Made by a program: the position numbers and the translations under genes. This document shows, piece by piece, positions 1-6,996 of a DNA stretch of 18,745 nucleotides. The notes under the pieces are model-generated. The model saw nothing but the letters and a program-made list of their open reading frames with translations. It did not search any database and was not told the DNA's origin. Position 1 is the stretch's first letter; the number at the start of each line of letters is the position of its first letter. Source of the stretch: JAAFIP01 sp043766985 (GTDB lineage: Bacteria > Pseudomonadota > Gammaproteobacteria > Burkholderiales > Burkholderiaceae_C); assembly GCA_043766985.1 (NCBI GenBank), contig JAYUHM010000019.1, positions 1 to 18,745 of the forward strand, in the 5' to 3' direction.

Positions 1-43
1 AAACTTTTCTGTAGAAATTAGCGCTATCAATTTAACCCAAGCC

Positions 44-1309
44 ATGAATCCAAAAATCACACTTTCCAAGAAAACTGCATTTTCATTAAACCCACCAAAG
101 CACGGTGCGCAGAATTTCGGACTGGCAATGTCGTTCGCTATTTTGTCGCTGGCTGGCTGCGGTGGCGGCGCTACAGACCTCAAATCCGACCGTAGCGTCA
201 ATGGCAATGGCAACATTGACAGCGGTTCGTCACCCGCATCTGCGCCAGCACCAGCACCAGCACCAGCACCAGCACCGGCACCGGCCCCAGCACCAGCACC
301 AGCACCAGCACCGGCACCGGCCCCAGCGCCAGCGCCAGCTCCAGCTCCAGCTCCAGCTCCAGCTCCAGCTCCAGCTCCAGCTCCAGCTCCAGCTCCAGCT
401 CCAGCTCCAGCTCCAGCTCCAGCTCCAGCGCCTGGGCCGCGAGGGGTGTCGTCGTTGAACGGTAAGGTCTTATGGACGGGCGTGCAGCCGGTAGCCTGCG
501 CGGTTTGCCACGGGGCTGCGCCAGATACCGACATTTCGAAGATTTGGAATGCGTCCGGAACCAGTGGCGACCAAGGCGTCCCTGGCGCCATTCGACGCGG
601 CATTAATGCTGGCAGCGGTGGCATGGGGATATATAGCGCAGTATCCGACGCCGACCTGGCAGACATGGCCGCCTACGTCAACGCAGTTCGCTACTCGAAA
701 CCACTGACGGATGCGTCAGGCGCAGCAGCCGTCAGGCCATTTATTTTGCGTCAAGACGGCAAAGTGGTAACTGATACTGTGGTGCTGCCGACAATTTCAT
801 TTGGCAGCGCGCCTACTGTCAAGACAACTTTGTCCTTGCAAGCGCCAGCCACTGGGCCGCTGCACATTGAGACCATGAGCATCAATGATCGCAAATTTAC
901 TTTGTCCCGTGTGCCGGTTGCAGCTGTAGACCGTCAGCAAATGGCGCCCAGTTCGGCACCTGCCAGCACCACGCCAACGGCCGTATTGACGGTGCAAGGC
1001 ACCGACCAACCGTGCCCAGCCACTGCTTTTGAGCTACAGGCTAACTCCGCATGTGGTGTTGAAGTAACTATGGCGGTGAACAACCCAGGTACTGCGACAG
1101 CCACGCTACAGATCACCACGGATGCTGCCCAAAAATCAACAGACGTTGAGCTGAAGGCTACTGTTGACGCCGTGGCAACCGGCGGTGCTGGCGGTGGTGG
1201 CTGCACCATGCGTTCTACCCCCGGCTTGTTTGACCCCATGTTGTTGTTATTGAGCGTATTGTCTTTTGGGGTGCTGGGTCTGCGCCGTGCCAAAAAGAAC
1301 AAGCTTTAA
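44..1309 (+). CDS. Monoheme cytochrome c lipoprotein with Ala-Pro linker and C-terminal sorting tail
   Basis: 421 residues. A hydrophobic segment ends in a lipobox (LAGC, Cys39), so the protein is probably exported and lipidated. Residues about 67-130 are an almost pure Ala-Pro repeat, expected to be an extended, rigid spacer. A small cytochrome c domain follows: heme motif C-A-V-C-H at 152-156, with a Met in a GGMGIY context as the possible distal ligand. Next comes a beta-rich segment of about 150 residues resembling Ig-like/ASH domains. The C-terminus is Gly-rich, then one Cys, an F-D-P, a hydrophobic helix and a basic tail, which resembles the JDVT-CTERM sorting signal (recognised from memory). 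It would be an envelope electron carrier. A thioredoxin gene starts 30 bp downstream. No strong ribosome site precedes the start, and Met29 is an alternative start. The heme motif is certain; the CTERM label is moderately sure. Confidence 0.85.
   Translation: MNPKITLSKKTAFSLNPPKHGAQNFGLAMSFAILSLAGCGGGATDLKSDRSVNGNGNIDSGSSPASAPAPAPAPAPAPAPAPAPAPAPAPAPAPAPAPAPAPAPAPAPAPAPAPAPAPAPAPAPAPAPAPGPRGVSSLNGKVLWTGVQPVACAVCHGAAPDTDISKIWNASGTSGDQGVPGAIRRGINAGSGGMGIYSAVSDADLADMAAYVNAVRYSKPLTDASGAAAVRPFILRQDGKVVTDTVVLPTISFGSAPTVKTTLSLQAPATGPLHIETMSINDRKFTLSRVPVAAVDRQQMAPSSAPASTTPTAVLTVQGTDQPCPATAFELQANSACGVEVTMAVNNPGTATATLQITTDAAQKSTDVELKATVDAVATGGAGGGGCTMRSTPGLFDPMLLLLSVLSFGVLGLRRAKKNKL
241..430 (+). repeat. 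Hexanucleotide tandem repeat coding for (Ala-Pro)n
   Basis: The tract codes for the Ala-Pro linker of the first cytochrome. Positions 335-424 are 15 uninterrupted copies of CCAGCT. Positions about 241-334 hold older, mixed units (CCAGCA, CCGGCA, CCGGCC, CCAGCG). Because the unit is six bases, copy-number change alters linker length by two residues per unit and never the frame. Confidence 0.95.
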
Positions 1310-1339
1310 TTTAGTTTTTTCATCCGAAAGGTATTTAGT

Positions 1340-1846
1340 ATGAACATGTCTTTGGTTTCTCTTTCGCGCAAAACCGCTATTGGCGTCTTGCTTGGCCTGT
1401 CAGCAACGCTCACCATGGCACTCGAGGTAGGCCAGCAGGCGCCAGATTTTGATTTGCCGGGCAAGCAAGGCAATGTCAAACTCAGCGACTACAAGGGCAA
1501 AACTGTGTACCTGGATTTCTGGGCATCCTGGTGCGGCCCTTGCAAGCAGTCATTCCCCTGGATGAATGAAATGCACACCAAGTATGCAGCCCAAAACTTT
1601 AAAGTGGTGGGTATCAACGTGGATGCCAAGCAAACCGACGCAGATGGTTTTTTGAGTGGCACGCCAGCCAAGTTTGACGTCGCGTTTGATGCCAAAGGCA
1701 CATCGCCAAAAACCTACGGCATCAAGGGTATGCCCTCTTCGGTATTGATCGGGCCAGACGGTAAAGTGTTGGCTGTGCATGCAGGTTTTAAAGATGAAGA
1801 GCGCGGTGCGCTGGAAGACAAAATTAAGTCCGCCCTGCCTAAGTAA
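1340..1846 (+). CDS. TlpA-like periplasmic thioredoxin
   Basis: 168 residues with an N-terminal signal peptide (cleavage likely around residue 27). It has the redHS/AhpC-TSA-type thioredoxin fold of the TlpA/ResA family: the active site W-C-G-P-C is at residues 64-68 and a cis-Pro segment (GMPSS) lies near residue 133. Family members reduce disulfides in the periplasm, often the CXXCH cysteines of apocytochromes or cysteines of partner proteins. A GAAAGG ribosome site lies at good spacing upstream of the ATG. Its stop codon sits inside the ribosome site of the DUF4266-type lipoprotein, so the two are probably co-transcribed. Its clients are unknown; the cytochromes in the cluster and the Cys-Gly-Cys tail of the next protein are inferred candidates. 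Confidence 0.93.
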   Translation: MNMSLVSLSRKTAIGVLLGLSATLTMALEVGQQAPDFDLPGKQGNVKLSDYKGKTVYLDFWASWCGPCKQSFPWMNEMHTKYAAQNFKVVGINVDAKQTDADGFLSGTPAKFDVAFDAKGTSPKTYGIKGMPSSVLIGPDGKVLAVHAGFKDEERGALEDKIKSALPK

Positions 1847-1856
1847 GGAGCTTTCA

Positions 1857-2099
1857 ATGAAAAAAATAAAAGTGTTGGTCTACGTGAGTGTCGTCGGCGC
1901 AATATTGGCCGTTACTGGCTGCGCCAGCACAGGCGAATTGGGTCAGGTATCGCCTTGGGAAAAGGGCAATCTTGCCAAAAGCAAAATGACGTTTGAAGGC
2001 GACCCGCTAGACCAGCGTTTTGTGCAGCACATTTACGGCAGCAAAGAAAACTCCAGCGGCGGCTATGGTGTAGGCGGCGGTGGCTGCGGTTGCAACTGA
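1857..2099 (+). CDS. DUF4266-type small lipoprotein with C-terminal Cys-Gly-Cys
   Basis: 80 residues. The start is the ATG at 1857, placed after AAGGAG (1845-1850). The longer open frame from 1779 overlaps the thioredoxin gene and is not needed. An N-terminal signal ends in a lipobox (VTGC, Cys22). The mature part is only about 59 residues, has a conserved-looking W-E-K-G-x-L-A and a D-P-L-D segment, and ends in a Gly-rich tail with Cys-Gly-Cys-Asn. It matches my memory of DUF4266, which recurs beside DUF3570 and ApbE genes; its role is unresolved. The tail could bind a metal or cofactor or be a substrate of the neighbouring thioredoxin (inference). Confidence 0.85.
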   Translation: MKKIKVLVYVSVVGAILAVTGCASTGELGQVSPWEKGNLAKSKMTFEGDPLDQRFVQHIYGSKENSSGGYGVGGGGCGCN

Positions 2100-2123
2100 T
2101 GTTGAGTCAATAAGTTGAATGCT

Positions 2124-3311
2124 ATGAAAAAAAACAAAACTACATTTCAAAGTGCAACTGCCAGTAGCAGTGTGTTGATGGCAACCTTGCTGTTGCCGGG
2201 TTTGGCCGCAGTGTCAACGATGGCCAGTGCAGAAAATGCGCCGGAGCACGGCACCTTGGCGCTGAAGTACGGTGCATACAACGACTGGCAACCCGGCTGG
2301 GACCGCATCAAGGTGCGTGCTCCGCATTTGTATGCTTTGGTTCCTTTAGGCAAAGAGTGGTCGGCTGAAGCGGGCTTTGTACTGGATACGCTTTCGGGTG
2401 CGACGCCCCGCATTCACTCTAGCGCGGCCCCCTCCAGTGCTTCAAAAATGTCTGATAAGCGCAAAGCGGGTGACGTCAAAGTCACACGTTATTTCTCGCG
2501 CTCTGCGGTATCGGTGGGTGGCGCATATTCAACTGAGCATGACTACAAATCCAAAGCGCTGAGCGTTGACGCACGGTTTTCATCTGAAGATAACAACCGC
2601 ACATGGTCATTTGGTGTGGGCGCTTCCGACGACGTGATTGACACTACCTACAGTGGTGGCTCGGTGGTCAATCAACCCAAACGAACGGTTGAATTTTTAG
2701 CGGGTGTGACGCAAGTGTTAACACCCAAAGACATCGTTCAGCTCAACGTAACATACTCACGTGGCAAGGGCTACTTCACCGATCCGTATAAAACCTATGA
2801 CAAGCGACCGGACAGTCGCAACAGCGTTGTAGGCTTGGTGCGCTGGAACCACTACGTCGAGCAATTTGATGCATCGGTGCGGTCCAGCTATAGGTTGTAC
2901 AACGACAGCTTTGGTGTGTCGTCCAACACTGTTGGGGTGGATTGGGTGCAAAGCGCGGGTAAGTGGACCATCACACCCGGTGTGCGTTACTACACGCAGC
3001 GCGCAGCCAAGTTTTACTTTGATGGCATTGCAGATGCGAGCGGTAAATACGATGCGGCCGGTACACAGGCTATCGCACAGGGCTATATTGGCACGGGTAA
3101 GATATTCTCTGCCGACCAACGCCTGTCCGCCTACGGCGCCATCACCGCTTCTATCAGGGTGGACTACGCCATCACCGACCAAACAACGGTTGACTTCAAA
3201 TACGAGCGCTACCAGCAAAAATCGAGCTACCGGCTCGGTGGCAACGGCAGCCCTTATATTGACCCGTTTAACGCGCAGTTTGTGCAGGTAGGCTTGTCTA
3301 CCAAGTTCTGA
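2124..3311 (+). CDS. DUF3570-type outer-membrane beta-barrel with FMN-attachment-like motif
   Basis: 395 residues from the ATG at 2124; a TTG at 2115 would add three residues. A signal peptide ends near A-S-A, about residue 36. The rest alternates short amphipathic beta strands and loops, and the C-terminus ends in Phe, as outer-membrane barrels do. Strand-like repeats such as SVGGAYSTEHDYKS and WSFGVGASDDV support a barrel of a dozen or more strands. Family assignment to DUF3570 is from overall pattern and gene context. Residues 88-95 read D-T-L-S-G-A-T-P, which matches the D-x-x-[ST]-G-A-[ST] consensus where ApbE enzymes attach FMN to Thr/Ser in NqrB, NqrC and RnfG. It lies 15 bp-scale downstream of the DUF4266-type gene and upstream of ApbE. 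Flavinylation is inferred, not shown. Confidence 0.82.
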   Translation: MKKNKTTFQSATASSSVLMATLLLPGLAAVSTMASAENAPEHGTLALKYGAYNDWQPGWDRIKVRAPHLYALVPLGKEWSAEAGFVLDTLSGATPRIHSSAAPSSASKMSDKRKAGDVKVTRYFSRSAVSVGGAYSTEHDYKSKALSVDARFSSEDNNRTWSFGVGASDDVIDTTYSGGSVVNQPKRTVEFLAGVTQVLTPKDIVQLNVTYSRGKGYFTDPYKTYDKRPDSRNSVVGLVRWNHYVEQFDASVRSSYRLYNDSFGVSSNTVGVDWVQSAGKWTITPGVRYYTQRAAKFYFDGIADASGKYDAAGTQAIAQGYIGTGKIFSADQRLSAYGAITASIRVDYAITDQTTVDFKYERYQQKSSYRLGGNGSPYIDPFNAQFVQVGLSTKF

Positions 3312-3400
3312 TAGCATTTGAATTTGCTTGCCCCAAAGGCTGTTTGAGCTGCAAAATGCGGCATATTTGAATTGCGGCAGCGTACCGCCAGGAGACTCAG

Positions 3401-3640
3401 ATGAAAAAAGTATTTCAACTTGACGACATTGATGTGTACCGCGCAGGTGTGAGCGACGAGGCGCGTACCGACATGCTGGACCTGTTTGCGCGGCGCATGC
3501 GCTATATCAAAGGCCGCGCCGGGCCAGAGTTTATCCACGTCACCGAACGCGTGCTGCGCCAAATGTGGATGCGCCGGTTTGCGGCCGACTACGAGCCCGA
3601 CGAGTCTGAAGGGCAGTCTGGCATTGCGCCGCTTTCCTGA
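3401..3640 (+). CDS. Small hypothetical protein between barrel and ApbE genes
   Basis: 79 residues, with an AGGAG ribosome site at good spacing. No signal peptide or membrane segment. It is rich in charged residues and probably helical through residues about 15-65 (many Arg, Asp, Met and aromatic residues), with an acidic, disordered C-terminus. I do not recognise the family. Position suggests co-transcription with the ApbE gene 23 bp downstream. The strong ribosome site and codon use like its neighbours support a real gene. Confidence 0.65.
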   Translation: MKKVFQLDDIDVYRAGVSDEARTDMLDLFARRMRYIKGRAGPEFIHVTERVLRQMWMRRFAADYEPDESEGQSGIAPLS

Positions 3641-3663
3641 ATGCTTGTGCGCTTGGATGCTCT

Positions 3664-4584
3664 ATGAGCGCGTGGAGAGCTTTGTATTTTGAGTTTACGG
3701 CCATGGCGTCCCCATGCTCTATCCGCATAGAAACCCGTGATGAACGCGGCGCCAACCAAGCCGCGCGCGCCGCCATTGCCGAGGTGGAGCGTATTGAAAT
3801 GAAATACTCGCGCTACCGCAGCACCAGCGTGGTGTCCAAAATCAACCAAGCCGCTGGTGGCGACCCGGTGGCGGTAGACGATGAAACCGCCAGCCTTTTA
3901 AACTTTGCCGGTCAACTGTGGCGCATGAGTGATGGCTTGTTTGACGCCACCTCCGGCGTGCTGCGCCAAGCCTGGGACTTTAAAACCGCGCAAATTCCCA
4001 GCCACGAAAAACTTAACCAATCGCTGGCCTGCATTGGCTGGAGCGACGTGCAGCTAAGCCCCCGCACATGCAGCCTGCGCCGTAAGGGCATGGAGCTGGA
4101 TTTTGGCGGCTTTGGCAAAGAGTATGCGGTAGACCGCGCTGCCGCCATACTGCAGCAGCAAGGCGTAGTACATGCCTTGGTTAACTTGGGCGGTGATATC
4201 CACGCATTGGGCAGCCATGGCTTGCCAGAAATGGCTGAGCAGGCCTGGAAGGTAGAAGTGCAGCATCCGCGCAAGGCCAATGCCATGCTGGCGGGCATTG
4301 ACGTGTATGGCGGCGGCCTGGCAACCAGCGGCGACTACGAACGCTTTTTTGAACTGGACGGTAAACGCTACTGCCACGTGTTGAACCCGCGCACAGGCTG
4401 GCCTGTGGACTTCTGGCAGTCTATTACCGTGCTGGCGCCTAACACCACCATGTCGGGTGCTTTGACCACCATCGCCATGCTGAAAGGCGAGGAGGGCTTG
4501 GCCTGGTTAGACACGCAAAACGCATCCTACTTGGCCGTGCAGCACGACGGCGTAACGCACGAAAACTTGACGCCTAATGCCTAA
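3664..4584 (+). CDS. ApbE-family FAD:protein FMN transferase, variant metal site
   Basis: 306 residues. ApbE hallmarks are seen in order: SDGLFDATSG (89-98), L-D-F-G-G-F-G-K-E-Y-A-V-D (145-157), LVNLGGDI (172-179), T-S-G-D-Y (221-225) and CHVLNPRTGWPV (237-248). ApbE enzymes move FMN from FAD onto a Thr or Ser of exported proteins, with Mg. Two oddities: the usual D-A-L-x-T near the C-terminus is G-A-L-T-T (265-269), so the metal-binding Asp is Gly while the Thr is kept; and there is no signal peptide or lipobox, although family members usually act outside the cytoplasm. No better upstream start adding a signal is seen. It belongs to the DUF4266/DUF3570 cluster. The family is sure; whether it is active is open. 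Confidence 0.9.
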   Translation: MSAWRALYFEFTAMASPCSIRIETRDERGANQAARAAIAEVERIEMKYSRYRSTSVVSKINQAAGGDPVAVDDETASLLNFAGQLWRMSDGLFDATSGVLRQAWDFKTAQIPSHEKLNQSLACIGWSDVQLSPRTCSLRRKGMELDFGGFGKEYAVDRAAAILQQQGVVHALVNLGGDIHALGSHGLPEMAEQAWKVEVQHPRKANAMLAGIDVYGGGLATSGDYERFFELDGKRYCHVLNPRTGWPVDFWQSITVLAPNTTMSGALTTIAMLKGEEGLAWLDTQNASYLAVQHDGVTHENLTPNA

Positions 4585-4651
4585 GGCGTAACGCCCCGGG
4601 CAAACCAGGCCGTCAGCAGGGTATAGGTAAGCCCGCCTATGATGCAGGGCT

Positions 4652-5452
4652 ATGCGGGTCCCTCAAATGCTCTTTACTTTGCGCCGTGCGCTGTATGCGG
4701 CACTGCTTGTCGCGCTGATGCCTGCGGCGTTGGCACAAATGGCGCCTCCGGCCAGCGCCGGAAAAACCTCATCAGACTCCATGGCAAAGCGCATGCAGGC
4801 CTGCACTACCTGCCATGGTGCGGGCGCGGGCGCGCAGGTGGGGCGCACGCAAAACGAGGCCTACTTTCCGCGCATTGCGGGCAAGCCAGCGGGTTATTTG
4901 TACAACCAGTTGCTTAACTTTCGCGATGGTCGCCGCCACTACGGGCTGATGGTGGGCATGGTGGAGCATTTAAGTGACGCGTACTTGATGGAGATGGCGC
5001 AGTACTTTGCCCAGCTTGACCTGCCCTACCCACCGCCCGCGCCAGTCCGGCCGGGCACGTCTGCTGGCACCTTGGCGCGAGGGCAGGCGCTGGCCACCAC
5101 TGGCGACAAGGCGCGCGGCTTGCCTGCCTGCACCGCCTGCCACGGCGCGGCGCTGATGGGTGTGGCGCCCGCACCTCAACCGCCGTCTGGCTCCTTGGTC
5201 AATACCCATCCCAGCATGCCCGCACTGCTAGGCTTGCCGCGCGACTACATGGCAGGGCAACTGGGCGCCTGGCAAACCGGCCAGCGCCGCGCCCAGGCAC
5301 CCGACTGCATGGGCCAGATCGCCAAGCTGCTCACCCCTGATGACGTAGACGCGCTGGCCACCTGGCTGGCCGCGCAGCCCGTACCCGCGGCTACCAAACC
5401 AGCGGCCAGCTTGCCTGCGGCCATGCCGCTACCGTGTGGAGGCGTGCAATGA
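4652..5452 (+). CDS. Periplasmic diheme cytochrome c (c4-like)
   Basis: 266 residues with a signal peptide ending A-L-A-Q (about residue 28). There are two cytochrome c domains: heme motifs C-T-T-C-H at 51-55 and C-T-A-C-H at 160-164. Each is followed by the pattern of c4/class I domains, and an inter-domain Pro-rich stretch lies near residue 125-135. It probably shuttles electrons between a membrane donor and a terminal acceptor. ATG 4652 has a weak AGGG nearby; ATG 4667 is an alternative start. Its TGA overlaps the ATG of the triheme cytochrome gene (ATGA), implying translational coupling and a joint role. It is not a cbb3 or bc1 subunit by context. Confidence 0.9.
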   Translation: MRVPQMLFTLRRALYAALLVALMPAALAQMAPPASAGKTSSDSMAKRMQACTTCHGAGAGAQVGRTQNEAYFPRIAGKPAGYLYNQLLNFRDGRRHYGLMVGMVEHLSDAYLMEMAQYFAQLDLPYPPPAPVRPGTSAGTLARGQALATTGDKARGLPACTACHGAALMGVAPAPQPPSGSLVNTHPSMPALLGLPRDYMAGQLGAWQTGQRRAQAPDCMGQIAKLLTPDDVDALATWLAAQPVPAATKPAASLPAAMPLPCGGVQ

Positions 5453-6933
5453 AACGGTCGCTGCCTACTACCCCACAGGGCGTCACCAGCGTGGGCCAGC
5501 GCATTCCGCGGTACTGGCAACAGTTGAGCCAAGTGCAACGGGTTTTTGCCGTGCTGGGGGTATTTCTGTGCGTGGTGTTTGCCCTCTGCGCCGTGTTGGT
5601 TACTATTGAATTAGTAGCTGGTCGTGCTATTTTCCATTGGGCTAAAGGTCAAAATGCTTCTGTAAAACCCACACCTGAAACCATACAGCGCGGTGCCTAC
5701 CTGGCCAAGCTGGGCAACTGCGCTGCGTGCCACACGGCGCGCGGTGGCCAGGCTTTTGCAGGCGGCAAGGCTATCCACACCCCCTTTGGCGCGGTGTACA
5801 CCAGCAACATCACGCCCGACGTGGCCACAGGCATTGGCAGTTGGAGCCAGGAGGCGTTTTACCGCGCCTTACACGAGGGCCGCAGCGCCGACGGCCACCT
5901 ACTCACCCCCGCCTTTCCTTACCCCAATTACACCCACATCACCCGCGCTGACGCCGACGCACTGCACGCTTACTTTATGCACGGCGTGGCACCGGTTGCA
6001 CAAGCTAACCGCGCGCATGAGCTGCCCTTCCCCTACAACACGCAATGGGCGTTAGCGGTGTGGCGAGTGCTGTTTTTTGACACCAGTGGTCCAGACGCGG
6101 TGACTAAAGATACTGCAACAATAATAGCATCTCGTGCCCTATTTACAGGGGCTTACGGCCAAAATGATACGGAAAGTGCAGCGCAAGTACAGCGTGGTGC
6201 CTATTTGGTGCGTGGGTTAGGCCACTGCAGCGCATGCCACGCCGAGCGCAACGTGTTGGGTGCCACTATCAACGCGCAACTGCTCAGCGGCGCGCTGATG
6301 CCCATGCAAGACTGGTACGCCCCATCCCTCATGGCGCGCGACCAAGCCGGGGTGATGCATTGGCCGCAGGCCGACGTAGTGGTGTTGCTAAAAACCGGCG
6401 TAGCGCCCAGCGCCAGCGTGGCCGGCCCGATGGCCGAGGTAGTGGCCAAAAGCACCCAGTATTGGAGCGACGCAGACCTGCAAGCCACCGCCGCCTATTT
6501 GCAGTCGCTACCAGAATCACCCACCCCGGCGCAGGCTGGCCTGGCGACTGCCCCAAGCCACAGCACGCAAGCATTTGAACGCGGCGCGCAGATCTTTGCA
6601 CAGCACTGCGCTACCTGCCATGGCGAGCAGGGCCAAGGCATGCAGCTATCTGGCCCAGGCAATGCACTGAGCGTGGCCCTGCCAGCGCTGGCAGGCAACC
6701 GCGCCGTCACCATGTACACCACGGCCAATCTGGTGCGCATCATTCTGGCGGGTGGCTATGCGCCCAGCACCGCGGGCAACCCGCGCCCCTTTGGCATGCC
6801 GCCGTTTGTGCATGTGTTGAACGACGCCGATATTGCCGCAGTGACCACCTACATTCGAGGCTCGTGGGGCAACCAAGCCGATGCGGTAAGCGCGGCGGAT
6901 GTGGTGCGGCACCGCAAAGGGCTGTTGCAGTAG
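5449..6933 (+). CDS. Membrane-anchored triheme cytochrome c (dehydrogenase cytochrome-subunit type)
   Basis: 494 residues from the ATG at 5449, preceded by TGGAGG and overlapping the upstream stop; a GTG at 5434 is less likely. One transmembrane helix lies at residues about 31-56. Three heme motifs follow: C-A-A-C-H (91-95), C-S-A-C-H (260-264) and C-A-T-C-H (387-391). The layout matches the triheme subunits that take electrons from periplasmic alcohol, gluconate or aldehyde dehydrogenases and pass them to quinone or an oxidase. No dehydrogenase subunit lies in the window, so its partner is unknown. Two copies of a dispersed repeat are read in frame: residues about 51-72, just after the membrane helix, and 221-242, before heme domain two. 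The intergenic palindrome follows the stop. Confidence 0.9.
   Translation: MKRSLPTTPQGVTSVGQRIPRYWQQLSQVQRVFAVLGVFLCVVFALCAVLVTIELVAGRAIFHWAKGQNASVKPTPETIQRGAYLAKLGNCAACHTARGGQAFAGGKAIHTPFGAVYTSNITPDVATGIGSWSQEAFYRALHEGRSADGHLLTPAFPYPNYTHITRADADALHAYFMHGVAPVAQANRAHELPFPYNTQWALAVWRVLFFDTSGPDAVTKDTATIIASRALFTGAYGQNDTESAAQVQRGAYLVRGLGHCSACHAERNVLGATINAQLLSGALMPMQDWYAPSLMARDQAGVMHWPQADVVVLLKTGVAPSASVAGPMAEVVAKSTQYWSDADLQATAAYLQSLPESPTPAQAGLATAPSHSTQAFERGAQIFAQHCATCHGEQGQGMQLSGPGNALSVALPALAGNRAVTMYTTANLVRIILAGGYAPSTAGNPRPFGMPPFVHVLNDADIAAVTTYIRGSWGNQADAVSAADVVRHRKGLLQ
5601..5661 (+). repeat. Short dispersed repeat, copy 1 (inside triheme cytochrome gene)
   Basis: Anchors TAGCTG, CGTGCTATTT, ATTGGGCT and CAAAATG. 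Core 5612-5656 aligns without gaps to copy 2 at exactly 510 bases' distance, with about 30 of 45 positions identical, in the same reading frame. It encodes a segment containing V-A-G-R-A-I-F. Confidence 0.8.
6110..6171 (+). repeat. Short dispersed repeat, copy 2 (inside triheme cytochrome gene)
   Basis: Core 6122-6166 has TAATAGC, TCGTGCC, GGGGCTTA and CAAAATG. It encodes I-I-A-S-R-A-L-F and G-Q-N, parallel to copy 1. It falls in the linker between the first and second heme domains. Confidence 0.75.
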
Positions 6934-6996
6934 GGGGGTGATGTACTCCGTTTCTTGTACGGGAGCGACCAGACGGCGCACTCTTAGTCTTGTACT

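Noticed and set aside
241..430. Phase-variation switch in the hexamer tract
   Set aside because: The unit is a multiple of three, so copy changes cannot switch the frame on or off.
105..458. Plus-strand open frame coding for a His/Gln/Leu-rich protein
   Set aside because: It is the out-of-frame reading of the Ala-Pro hexamer tract inside the cytochrome gene.
3312..3400. Possible seventh copy of the short repeat (GATAGCATTTG, GCAAAATG)
   Set aside because: The GTGCT and ATTGGGCT anchors are missing; the similarity is too weak.
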